The notes beneath the pieces were generated by a model. The model worked only from the letters and a program-made list of their open reading frames with translations. It did no database searches and had not been told where the DNA came from. The translations under genes and the position numbers were made by a program. A stretch of 38,347 nt of DNA from Akkermansia muciniphila (GTDB lineage: Bacteria; Verrucomicrobiota; Kiritimatiellia; RFP12; UBA1067), in NCBI GenBank assembly GCA_945870145.1, contig CAMBQV010000007.1, positions 1 to 38,347 on the forward strand, written 5' to 3'. Position 1 is the first letter of the stretch; every line of letters begins with the position of its first letter. Below are positions 1-8,839 of the stretch, in pieces.

Positions 1-233
1 TCGGCCTTCTCCTTGCGCGGTTCGTCAATGTGTTCCAGAGTCTGGAACGGGAGGATGGCGGTACAGACCTCGCGGGACTTACCGTTCCAGACGAGTTCGA
101 CCTCGCGCTTGTCCTCGAAAAGAAGAAAGCGGTACTTCTCCGGGAGCGGCTTGCCCTGTTCAATGAGCTTGATCAGGTCGCGCTTCTCGGCATCTGAAAA
201 TTCGTAACGTTCGGTATCATTCGGGCGTGCCAT
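1..233 (-). CDS. Type III-like site-specific DNA (adenine) methyltransferase, N-terminus only; runs off the left edge
   Basis: Minus-strand ATG at 233 gives MARPNDTERYEFSDAEKRDLIKLIEQGKPLPEKYRFLLFEDKREVELVWNGKSREVCTAILPFQTLEHIDEPRKEKA..., open to the window edge. This resembles the N-terminus of Mod-type methyltransferases and lies downstream of a Res-like gene. Confidence 0.7.
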   Translation of the reverse strand, partial: MARPNDTERYEFSDAEKRDLIKLIEQGKPLPEKYRFLLFEDKREVELVWNGKSREVCTAILPFQTLEHIDEPRKEKA

Positions 234-273
234 TTGATTTTTCCTGTCGTTTTCTTTCGTTCAATTCTTTTGT

Positions 274-371
274 TTTATTCTGCACAAAATAGAGTGAACA
301 TATCGTCATATCAAGGAGTTACAACTTCTTTATTCTGCAAACGGGTGTTTTTATTCTGCATTTATTCTGCA
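274..371. repeat. Cluster of four 11-bp direct repeats TTTATTCTGCA (minus strand TGCAGAATAAA)
   Basis: Exact copies at 274-284, 329-339, 350-360 and 361-371; the last two abut. They sit between the AlbA_2 stop codon and the mod start. Confidence 0.85.
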
Positions 372-2020
372 ACCTCCCAGCGGGGAGACTTTTTGGACGC
401 GAGATTCTTGATTTTGCCAGTTCGCCTCATGTTGGTCAACAGATTACCGATTTTGTTTCCTTTTTGAGCCTCATCCAGCCCCTCGCTCAATTTCGACTTC
501 AATAATTGGTCTATCTCAGATCGAGATGCGCTTCCGAACTTAGCTAGGTAATCGAGGATCAATTGGGCATAGAAAGTATCATCCTGTGCTCTGGTTCGTA
601 TATAGGAGGCCTTATTTCCCGTGATCTGCGCAATCGTGGCCGCAATATGCAAATTAGGTCTATGTCCCTCGACGAGTCCAGCCTTGCGCAAGTGGGCAAC
701 AGTGGTTGCATCCACTGGGAACTTTTTCTGAATGCGGTCGAGTGCCTGAATGTCGGGCAGACTGAGACCTGTCTTTTGGATCAGGAGGCGGCTGTAGGCC
801 GGATCAACGATTTTTCCATAGAGCGTCATCTTGACAGCACCTGGATCGGAGAGATCATAATCCGGCAGAGGGAAGAAGCGTTTGGCTTGTCCTTCGAACA
901 TGCCGTGGATGCCGTATCCCATGGTGTCTATCATATTCAGTTCGACCATGGCTTGGACCAGAAACGGATTCCGATAGTTACGCGGGGTTTTTGTGCCCGA
1001 AACATAGTCCTGAGGAACCCCCTCGAAAAATCCGCCACTGTTTTCAAAAAGTAGGCGGTCAGAGAGTTCCGTTACAAGGATCCGGCTATTGCGGTGATAG
1101 TCTTGATGGGCAATGCAATTGTGCAAGGCTTCGAGAACGATTTTCTGGTCGTATTTGGACATTTCCAAGGCGATAAGTTGGTCTTCGGGCAGAATACGCA
1201 TTTGTATGTTACGAATCTTGCGGTAGATCGCGCCCGTGTTCAGAAAGAACGGGGCTGAAAAGTGCTCATACGCCCGCTCCTCACCTTCGAGCTTCCACGT
1301 GATCTGGACCGGATAGGGCAGGAGATGATACGTGGACTCCCTTCGTCCGAGCAGCAGCAGGGCGGTTCGGGTCAGTGCGCCATGGATGGTTATTTTAGCC
1401 CGATCCAGAAATGCTGTGTCCGACCAGCCCCTCACTTCGTCGGATGAAAAGCGGTTGGCATATTTGCGGGTAAAGGCTTCGCGTGCGGCAGCAATTGCAG
1501 CGGGATCAAGATCGCTCAGTCGCGCATCTGGAACAATGCCTGCACTCCAGTCGGACGCCAGACTTTGGGCGCGAATAGCATCCTGCTTGTCTATGCTCAA
1601 CGCCATCAGGCTTTCCCCTGCCCGTGCGTAATAGTGACCTTTCCAGGAAATGGGAATACCCTTGGGCGCAGCAGGAATCTCAAAAAGAATCACCCTGCCG
1701 TTTTCATGGGCAAGTTCGTGAATTTCCCTGAAGGTCATGGACGGTTGCGTCCCGTCGGCGATCTGTTGTTTCAAGCCGTGCAGCCGTTCCGTATTCGTCC
1801 GATAATCACTTCCCGCCACTTTCCGAGATTTATTATCCACCCCGAACACCAGCCACGCTCTTTCGTTGCCGCGCAGATTAGCTTCATTGGCCAACGCAGA
1901 AAAATATTTCCCGATATCGGAAGTCGAATAGGAATCCCCGACGTTCTTAAATTCCACTGTTTCGTTTTCCCAGCGGTCAATGAGCAACTGAAGTAAATTT
2001 TGAAGTTCTACAGAGTTCAT
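362..2020 (-). CDS. AlbA_2 / divergent AAA_4 (Schlafen-like) domain putative DNA-binding protein
   Basis: 552 aa ORF; N-terminal ENETVEFKNVGDSYSTSDIGKYFSALANEANLRGNERAWLVFGVDN is typical of AlbA_2; ALHNCIAHQDYHRNSRILV...FENSGGF is typical of the AAA_4/HATPase_c_4 region. Confidence 0.85.
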   Translation of the reverse strand: MNSVELQNLLQLLIDRWENETVEFKNVGDSYSTSDIGKYFSALANEANLRGNERAWLVFGVDNKSRKVAGSDYRTNTERLHGLKQQIADGTQPSMTFREIHELAHENGRVILFEIPAAPKGIPISWKGHYYARAGESLMALSIDKQDAIRAQSLASDWSAGIVPDARLSDLDPAAIAAAREAFTRKYANRFSSDEVRGWSDTAFLDRAKITIHGALTRTALLLLGRRESTYHLLPYPVQITWKLEGEERAYEHFSAPFFLNTGAIYRKIRNIQMRILPEDQLIALEMSKYDQKIVLEALHNCIAHQDYHRNSRILVTELSDRLLFENSGGFFEGVPQDYVSGTKTPRNYRNPFLVQAMVELNMIDTMGYGIHGMFEGQAKRFFPLPDYDLSDPGAVKMTLYGKIVDPAYSRLLIQKTGLSLPDIQALDRIQKKFPVDATTVAHLRKAGLVEGHRPNLHIAATIAQITGNKASYIRTRAQDDTFYAQLILDYLAKFGSASRSEIDQLLKSKLSEGLDEAQKGNKIGNLLTNMRRTGKIKNLASKKSPRWEVAE

Positions 2021-2025
2021 GTGTT

Positions 2026-4734
2026 TTATTTATACTCCAAAAAGCTATCTGCCAGCGCCGCGAAGGTCGTTGGTGTATGCTTCTCGAAACTCTCTTGATC
2101 CACAAAGACAAAATCATAAATCGTGCCGTTGTCCTCGGCAACGGTGGCCTCGGTGCACCATTGTTTCAGCCGTTCCATTTTCTGGGGCAAATCAAGTTCT
2201 TCTCGTCCTTTGGTTTCAACAATCCAGACCTTGCCATCACTCGTGCGGACCACGAAGTCGGGTGTGTACGTTGAGAGGTCGCCGTCGGCTTTGATGTAGT
2301 CGAATTTGAAGCCGATGGCCAGATAGTTTTTTGCAAAGGCGGCTACATCTGGCGCGGCTTCCAGAAAAGCGGCAAAGGAGAGTTCCAGCCCACCGGAATG
2401 AGCCTCGCCGACTGTTTTCGTGAAGATACATTTTTTTGCAGAAAGGAAGGGGCGATACTCTGTGCGGAAGGGTCGCATGTCGCGCAGACGGATGCGGTCT
2501 TCGATGCGGGTTGTACCGGCCTCCTGAATGGTCAGCGCATTGATGGCTGTCTTGAAGGCATCGTAGAGAATTTTCCCTACGTCCGGCTCTGACAGATTTC
2601 GCAACACAACAGGGTCTTCGAGATCGACAGGTGACGGACTGAAGAGCTGTTCGCGCACAAAGGTTTTTACCTTGCCATACAGTAGGTCATAGCCGCCGAC
2701 CAGCCGCATGTCTTTGAGGAGTTGTCGGGCAAAAAAGGCAATGACTGAGCGGTAGTCCGCAGGTCCCGAGCCATCGAGATGGATGGTGTGATGAATCTCA
2801 GCGTCGAGCATAGTCTTAAAAACAATTTCGCGGGTCTCTTCCGGCGTAAACGGTTTGAGCAACAGCCGCTTGTTTCCAAGCGCAGCGGGATCGAGGTCTT
2901 CGAGGTTCTTAAATTCACGTTGGAACCTTCGGGTCAGTCTCGGAAGGGGAATGTCCAATACATCCAGATTTTTAGCCTCGTTGGTTTCGTCCACTTCCAC
3001 AATCAATGAATCCTGACGCATTGCGCCGCCGCCCATCGGAACGTGCTCGAAGGCAATGTCTTGCTCCGACTGAATGGATTCGACGAATTCCATGAAGGCC
3101 GGAGTACCCAAAATAGAAACCGTCTCTTTCACATCAGTCCCGAAATACATTCGGCGCAATCCGCGACCGATAGCCTGCTCCGGCAGGATATTGCTAGGCG
3201 CATTGAAGGGGCGCAACCCGACCACCGTGGTGACATTGCGTACGTCCCAGCCCTCTTTCAACATCAGTACAGATACAACAGCCTTATAGGGTGAACTCCA
3301 AGAATCGATTTCATTGGCTTGCTTTCGCAGGAGTTCAAGTTCTTCCTTATCTTTTCCTGTTGGGTTCTCGCCTATCTCCCCGTTTTTCTTGGTATGGATC
3401 ACCAGCACGGCACCTTGCAACTCCGAACAGATCTTTTGAAGATGTTCGCCGACTTCGTCACAATTTCTGGTATCATCCACCATGACGAACAGCACAGCCT
3501 TTTTTCCAAGTGCCTGGTGTTCAGCATAACTCTTACGCCACTCTTCAACACCCAGTGCGAGATAGTCGGCGTACTTTTCTGAAAAAATGGCACTCTTGTG
3601 ATCATGGAGCTTCGCTCGGCTGGCGGCATCTGGGAGGATAGGATGTTTGACAACATTCTGATGAATCGCCTCGACCAGCGGATAATCGGAAACCGTCTGG
3701 ACAAAGATTGCACCATTGTCGTGTCGCGGTGTGGCCGTAACATCAATCTGGAGTGTCAGGCGCAAATCCTTCTGCAGCAATTTGTGGTGAATGTCCTGAA
3801 TGGACTTAAACCAAGCCATTTTCGGATTGTGAATATGATGAGCCTCGTCGTTGAACACAGCCAGCTCTTCAACTTCTCGGACGATCTCACCGAGGTCGGT
3901 TTTACTGTCCGTGGTTTTTCCAGACGGTTTTGCGCCGAACGGGGCAAGAAAATAGTTGCGGAGATCATCGTCTTCCAGCGAAGGATCGACGACATCGCCA
4001 AGAAATACGCGGTGGATGTTGGTCAGAAAGATATTGCCCGTATCCCGCAACACGCGCACATCATCCTGGATATGCAACGTCATCTGAAAATCGTCGCGCC
4101 AATTGTGGCCATTATGGCCGTTTTCAGGAAGAATCGGGTCATTGAAGAAAATGCGCAGGCCGTCAAAGTCGGCACGCAAACGATCCAACACGATAATATT
4201 AGGTGCAATCACGAGAAAATTGCGTGAAAGCGCAGACTCTGGTTCATACAACTTATGAAAGAAGCTCCAAGCGATCAGTAGCGACAATACCTTTGTTTTC
4301 CCTGCACCCGTTGCCATTTTTAGAACATAACGAGGCCAGTCTTCTGAAAACATCCCAGAGGAAACAGCGCCAGAAGCGTCAAAACGAAGCAGATCGAACT
4401 TGTCCCGCGCTTGCCGGACATCATACAGCCAAATGACGGTTTCAACCGCCTCGCGCTGGGCAAAATAGTAGCGAAACGGTGAGAGCGTTCCGTCGGCGTT
4501 TTCGATGAGCTGTTCTGTCTCAAACCACCAGCGCAATAGAGAGATTGAAGTCGCTGATGCGCCAGGATATCCGTTGTTACGCCATTTATGTACCTCTTGC
4601 CGGACGTTTGCCACCAACGGCGGAATCAGTTTTTCGTAGGCGGTGCTGCGAAGCATCTCGTCTGCCGGAAACCAGCGCTGTTCTGGAATCAACGGCGCAT
4701 AGGGGGATGTCGGAAACTTCGGATGGAGGGCCAT
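2026..4734 (-). CDS. Type III-like restriction endonuclease/DEAD-DEAH helicase (Res); resembles BPTD_3080-type restriction endonucleases
   Basis: 902 aa; Walker A MATGAGKTKVLSLLIAW, NDEAHH, DVTATPRH, and PEQAIGRGLRRM helicase motifs; C-terminal KVWIVETKGREELD nuclease-like motif. Five bp from the AlbA_2 gene. Confidence 0.85.
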   Translation of the reverse strand: MALHPKFPTSPYAPLIPEQRWFPADEMLRSTAYEKLIPPLVANVRQEVHKWRNNGYPGASATSISLLRWWFETEQLIENADGTLSPFRYYFAQREAVETVIWLYDVRQARDKFDLLRFDASGAVSSGMFSEDWPRYVLKMATGAGKTKVLSLLIAWSFFHKLYEPESALSRNFLVIAPNIIVLDRLRADFDGLRIFFNDPILPENGHNGHNWRDDFQMTLHIQDDVRVLRDTGNIFLTNIHRVFLGDVVDPSLEDDDLRNYFLAPFGAKPSGKTTDSKTDLGEIVREVEELAVFNDEAHHIHNPKMAWFKSIQDIHHKLLQKDLRLTLQIDVTATPRHDNGAIFVQTVSDYPLVEAIHQNVVKHPILPDAASRAKLHDHKSAIFSEKYADYLALGVEEWRKSYAEHQALGKKAVLFVMVDDTRNCDEVGEHLQKICSELQGAVLVIHTKKNGEIGENPTGKDKEELELLRKQANEIDSWSSPYKAVVSVLMLKEGWDVRNVTTVVGLRPFNAPSNILPEQAIGRGLRRMYFGTDVKETVSILGTPAFMEFVESIQSEQDIAFEHVPMGGGAMRQDSLIVEVDETNEAKNLDVLDIPLPRLTRRFQREFKNLEDLDPAALGNKRLLLKPFTPEETREIVFKTMLDAEIHHTIHLDGSGPADYRSVIAFFARQLLKDMRLVGGYDLLYGKVKTFVREQLFSPSPVDLEDPVVLRNLSEPDVGKILYDAFKTAINALTIQEAGTTRIEDRIRLRDMRPFRTEYRPFLSAKKCIFTKTVGEAHSGGLELSFAAFLEAAPDVAAFAKNYLAIGFKFDYIKADGDLSTYTPDFVVRTSDGKVWIVETKGREELDLPQKMERLKQWCTEATVAEDNGTIYDFVFVDQESFEKHTPTTFAALADSFLEYK

Positions 4735-4875
4735 AGTAACCTTTAGGTATTAATGATCATTCAGAAGGTTGTTATAGTAAACCAGATGTGAATGAATGTT
4801 GCAATCCCCTTTTCAGCTTTTTTAGCTATTTTAGCTATGAAAAAGAGAAAATAAGCAGAGTACCAGAATGAGCCC

Positions 4876-4938
4876 CTATTTACTCGCGAGCGTACCGACC
4901 CAATCGCGCATGTTGGCGACTGTTTTCTGCCATTGGCG
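4876..4938 (-). pseudogene. C-terminal remnant of an RdgC-like gene (RQWQKTVANMRDWVGTLASK*)
   Basis: Matches the C-terminus of the intact 8840-9937 gene (RQWQKTLAKMRDWVGTLSNK*): 16/20 aa and about 55/63 nt by eye. Confidence 0.8.
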
Positions 4939-5044
4939 GGTCGCCATAGCTTTTGGACGGATCCTCAATCAGGATGCGAGGCTCCAGAACAGGCTGCTCG
5001 TCCTTGCCGATCCATGTCAGTTCCAATTTCTGTTTTTTTATCAT
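4937..5044 (-). pseudogene. N-terminal remnant of a second Mod-type adenine methyltransferase
   Basis: MIKKQKLELTWIGKDEQPVLEPRILIEDPSKSYGDP matches the well-known N-terminal LTWIGK(E/D)xxPxLEPRIL(L/I)EDPxKSY motif of type III Mod proteins, then ends abruptly at the RdgC-like remnant. Confidence 0.75.
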
Positions 5045-5082
5045 TTCAAAATTCCGTTTGCGCGCATAATCGATTTGCCTGT

Positions 5083-6165
5083 TTAAATTGCTTTGCCTAG
5101 CAAAGGACGAACTTCCGGCTTTAACTCGTGGAAGCTGGTCCATGAGGCCTTCTTGTGGTGCTGAAGGCATCCTGCAATGATACCTGGATGAAGTCCCAGT
5201 TCCTGTGCAACCATTTGGATACGGAAAGAGGAAGGGCGCTGAATCTCTCTGAACGCGGCGAGGATATCCGCGCTCTTGAGCAGCGAAGCCGCAAAGTCGT
5301 CTGCCTCTTTCTCACGCGTGTTCGTCAGGTCAAGATGATCCAATGAGTCAATAAAGACTTGGCCTTGATTATCCTCGTGCAACAGGACATGTCCCAGCTC
5401 GTGCGCCATCGTGAACCAGAAGTTGTCAATGCGGTCATAGCGGGCTGTGTAGACAATAACCGGACGCCCTTCAGAGAAGAACGAGGCACCATCAGTATAT
5501 GTTTTCTGAAAGTGATCCACCTGCCGAAACACGACACCACACTGTGTCAGTTCCTGAATGAAGAGTCGAATGCCATTGTCCAGTTCTGTGAATTCAGGTA
5601 TCCGTTTAGCCAGCGTCTCCAACCGAGTTCTGTTGTATTTGCCAACCGAAAGTTTTCCTCTCAACGAGTTCCTAGCGAGTTGCAGCCATGTAAGCGCGTA
5701 AAAGGGGTTAAAACCTTTGTAGGCATCAGACTTACTGAAGCAGGCGGCCTTTTTTTCCAGAAAACTAAAGTCTAACTCGTCAATGCCCCAGAATTTTTTA
5801 ATCGCAGCGACCAGCTCATTCGTCTTACGAGGCAAATCCAAGACCTTCCGCAAATCTCGAATCGGCATATAGCGATAGATCAAAGCTTTTGCCTCGGTCT
5901 CCATCACCTTCGCTGACTCTTGAAGACGTTGGCGATAATTGGCATCGAGATTCAGCCAGAACTGAGGAGTCTGCTTGAATGCCTTCGACAATTGGCAGGC
6001 GGTCTCATACGTGACAGGGACTTTATTCCGCACCAGTTGACTGATGTGTTTCTCCGTCATGCCCATGATATCGGCTAAATCCTTCTGCTCCCATCCGTAA
6101 TGTTCTAACTCTTCACGGATTGAATCTCCCGGCCCCACATTCGTAAATGGTTTATATTGGCCCAT
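5083..6165 (-). CDS. higA: HigA-type HTH antitoxin fused to an ImmA/IrrE (HELGH) metallopeptidase domain
   Basis: PGDSIREELEHYGWEQKDLADIMGMTEKHISQLVRNK HTH; FTMAHELGHVLLHED zinc protease motif. The ORF could begin at GTG 6177, but ATG 6165 is preceded by GAGGTGG. Confidence 0.85.
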   Translation of the reverse strand: MGQYKPFTNVGPGDSIREELEHYGWEQKDLADIMGMTEKHISQLVRNKVPVTYETACQLSKAFKQTPQFWLNLDANYRQRLQESAKVMETEAKALIYRYMPIRDLRKVLDLPRKTNELVAAIKKFWGIDELDFSFLEKKAACFSKSDAYKGFNPFYALTWLQLARNSLRGKLSVGKYNRTRLETLAKRIPEFTELDNGIRLFIQELTQCGVVFRQVDHFQKTYTDGASFFSEGRPVIVYTARYDRIDNFWFTMAHELGHVLLHEDNQGQVFIDSLDHLDLTNTREKEADDFAASLLKSADILAAFREIQRPSSFRIQMVAQELGLHPGIIAGCLQHHKKASWTSFHELKPEVRPLLGKAI

Positions 6166-6173
6166 GCTCCACC

Positions 6174-6485
6174 TCACGCGTAATGCTTGCTGACTGTTAC
6201 GATCCGAACGAAGCCCTCTGTTTTTTCTTCGTTCTCAAAGTCGATCTCGAACTCCAAACGATGCTTACCATCCAAGCGGATGGAGAATCGGTTTTGATAC
6301 CCTTTCAACGCTTCAAAATTCATTGAAGGTGGCTCCCTCAAATCATAGATACTGACCGCCGCCTCAATGCGGCCGACACGTTCGACAAATTTTTTGGCCA
6401 AAACCTTGTCGATGAATTTAAACTTGTTGCTTCGCCCCTTTTCATAGAGCTCCTGCAGATGTCGGTCTGAAAAGTCCCATTTCAT
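6174..6485 (-). CDS. higB: HigB-family (RelE/ParE superfamily) toxin
   Basis: 103 aa, ...LVGRIEAA..LREPPSMNFEALKGYQNRFSIRLDGKHRLEFEI pattern; immediately upstream of the HigA-like gene. Confidence 0.8.
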   Translation of the reverse strand: MKWDFSDRHLQELYEKGRSNKFKFIDKVLAKKFVERVGRIEAAVSIYDLREPPSMNFEALKGYQNRFSIRLDGKHRLEFEIDFENEEKTEGFVRIVTVSKHYA

Positions 6486-6514
6486 TTAAGATTGTTCTTT
6501 TTTACCATATTCTT

Positions 6515-6535
6515 GATTTACCTGCAAGGTTAATC
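6515..6535. promoter_or_regulatory. Candidate HigBA operator: palindrome GATTtACC-TGCAA-GGTtAATC
   Basis: Inverted half-sites GATTnACC / GGTnAATC about 30-50 bp upstream of the higB start; autoregulation by the antitoxin is typical of HigBA systems. Confidence 0.4.
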
Positions 6536-6581
6536 ATAAAATATGTTAGCTTTGGTAATAAAAAATAGATCCTAGTAGGTA

Positions 6582-8771
6582 TTAGCGCGTCGGTTTCGTC
6601 TTGCGGAAGGCATCGACGTAGAGGCCGATTTTTTCAACTGGGATTTCAGCGAGCGCGGGCATCAGGCGGAGGATCGCAGCGCTCTTTTTAAAGCAAAGGA
6701 TGTTGCGGTCTGGCAATCCCAAGTCGATCGACTGCCCTGGCTTCGCCACCTCACTTGAAAAGCCTTTGAACTCAAAGGCGAGCTGTGACGCCTTGTTGGT
6801 TCCCACGGTATCCACCACGCGATTGTTCTCACTGACGAGCTTCGGGAAGACCTCCCGGACCTGCTTGTCAAAGGCGAGTGTTTCCTTCTTGGAGTCGATG
6901 AGCAGATTGTTTTTCAGGACATTACCCAGCGGTTCGCGGGGTGAATTATTCATGGTCGTTGCAAGGCGCGGATAACGTGTGCTCCACGGCGGGTTTTTGT
7001 AATCCATATTCTCAGCCTTCTCCTCAAGATTCCATCCATCGCCAGGCTGGTTCCATTGCTTCCAGGTCATGCCGCGCGCATCGAAGTGAAAGCTGACCAC
7101 ACTGTCCATGACGAGGTTACAGGTGACGGTGTTATCACGTCCGCCGCCAATGAAGAGAGCGCGGCCCGCGCGTTGAAAGAGATTGCCGTGCAGTGTATCA
7201 CCCGAATCGCAGTCATCGAGGTAGATCCCCATGAGATGTTCGTTCTGGCCTTGTCCGCCACCGCCCAGGTCATGGAAATAATTATATTGGATCACATTGC
7301 CCTGGCTCGTCCAATCGCGGCCCGTATAAAAGGCGCCCACATCGCCGGTTTCCTGCTGCACGTTGTAGATTTCGTTAAGCTCGATCAGCTGCTCATTGCC
7401 ACCATAGAGAATCGCCAGATGAGGCGCATCGTGCATCACGTTATGGCGCACGACATTTCCGCAGCCTTGCACCCCGAAGGCGCCTGCGTATGTCCGGCTG
7501 AATTGTCCAAAGCGATAGACATGGTTATTCTCTGCTATATTGTTGGCCTTCACGAGCGTCTTTCGATCTCCCCCGTTCAAGACAATCCCTGCTGCGCCGA
7601 CATCAAAGACATCACAGGACTGGACACGATTATTCTTTCCATGGACTGAAATCGCAGTTCGGGCGACATTGCGTACCGTGCACCCAACAATGGTCACCGA
7701 CTCGCACTCCTGAAGGCTGATTCCATCTCCGTGATTGTAGGCAAAGGTCACTCCCTGGATCTGGACATGCGTCACCTGTTTCGCGACAAGGAGAGGCTGC
7801 TGGAGCGTGGCTAACACGATCTCCTCATGCTTCGCATCTGGTTCAGGATAATAATAAAGCAGTTTCGCTTTGCGGTCCAGATACCACTCGCCCGGCGCAT
7901 CGAGCTCCTCTAAAATATTTAACGCGTAGAAGCGTCTCTCCTTCTTTCCCCACGTGCCGGATGCAAGACCATAACCATGAATGCCTGCGAGTCTGACGAC
8001 GCCTTTATCCGCCTCATAACTCGCAACCTTCAAGACCTCCTCCGACCAGTCATGCGTCCAATAGCCATGGAACCAGACACCGTCCGCCATGTTCCACCTA
8101 GCCATGCGCACATCCTTAAATTCAAACGCCCCGGGGTGTTTTTTAAGGGACTGTTTCGGGGCGTGGCGCTCTGAGGGTTCGATTCCTTTGTCGATCACCT
8201 TGGAGAACGTGACCCACTCGCCCTTGTTCGGCCAGCGGGCAATCGTCTTGGGCTGGCCATCGACATACAGGAACGGTCCAACAACAGCACCTTTATAGGC
8301 GACAGGAATCTCAGGAAGGTCGCCCTTCAATTTCTGTGACACGTCACAGACCAGCACATGCTTTCGGGCCTGTGGCCGCAAGCGTGCGAGAATTTTTTCG
8401 TCCGCGATCAGATTGAAGTTCTTCTTGTCCAACAACGCACCACCATACAGCTTGGCACCGCCCTGCTTACTTGACGTGTAGTTGACGGGATACTGCTCTG
8501 TACCACTGTCTGCTTCGTTCAACTTAAAAGAGCCTGACAGCAGATAGACGCCTTCTTTGACAATCACAGTAAAGGCTTGATTTGAATTACTTTTTTTCGC
8601 TATGCGGATAGCATCGCGCGCCTGTTCAAGGGTCGCAAACGGACGTCCTGAGGAACCAGAGCCGTCCGCGCTGCCAGACGGTGAAACATAAAAACATGTT
8701 TCAGCGAAACTCGTTGAGACGCTGTTGACCACTCCCAAAAGACAAACCATTGCCAGACTTGGATACTTCAT
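6582..8771 (-). CDS. Secreted right-handed beta-helix (pectate-lyase-fold) protein
   Basis: 729 aa with signal peptide; CFYVSPSGSADGSGSSGRPFATLEQARDAIR start and repeated NxVxxCxVxNV.../NNI beta-helix rungs. Confidence 0.8.
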   Translation of the reverse strand: MKYPSLAMVCLLGVVNSVSTSFAETCFYVSPSGSADGSGSSGRPFATLEQARDAIRIAKKSNSNQAFTVIVKEGVYLLSGSFKLNEADSGTEQYPVNYTSSKQGGAKLYGGALLDKKNFNLIADEKILARLRPQARKHVLVCDVSQKLKGDLPEIPVAYKGAVVGPFLYVDGQPKTIARWPNKGEWVTFSKVIDKGIEPSERHAPKQSLKKHPGAFEFKDVRMARWNMADGVWFHGYWTHDWSEEVLKVASYEADKGVVRLAGIHGYGLASGTWGKKERRFYALNILEELDAPGEWYLDRKAKLLYYYPEPDAKHEEIVLATLQQPLLVAKQVTHVQIQGVTFAYNHGDGISLQECESVTIVGCTVRNVARTAISVHGKNNRVQSCDVFDVGAAGIVLNGGDRKTLVKANNIAENNHVYRFGQFSRTYAGAFGVQGCGNVVRHNVMHDAPHLAILYGGNEQLIELNEIYNVQQETGDVGAFYTGRDWTSQGNVIQYNYFHDLGGGGQGQNEHLMGIYLDDCDSGDTLHGNLFQRAGRALFIGGGRDNTVTCNLVMDSVVSFHFDARGMTWKQWNQPGDGWNLEEKAENMDYKNPPWSTRYPRLATTMNNSPREPLGNVLKNNLLIDSKKETLAFDKQVREVFPKLVSENNRVVDTVGTNKASQLAFEFKGFSSEVAKPGQSIDLGLPDRNILCFKKSAAILRLMPALAEIPVEKIGLYVDAFRKTKPTR

Positions 8772-8839
8772 ATTTCCCCCTTAGTAAAGCATTAAGGGTT
8801 GAAGTATATGCTGAAAGGCGAAACGTTTCAAGGCAGCAT

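Noticed and set aside
3598-4227. 209 aa + strand ORF
   Set aside because: Entirely antisense to the res gene; the same applies to the other + strand ORFs between 563 and 4436.
4880-5170. 96 aa ORF as a real gene
   Set aside because: Starts inside higA in another frame and spans the mod/rdgC scar; it is a chance open frame over two remnants.
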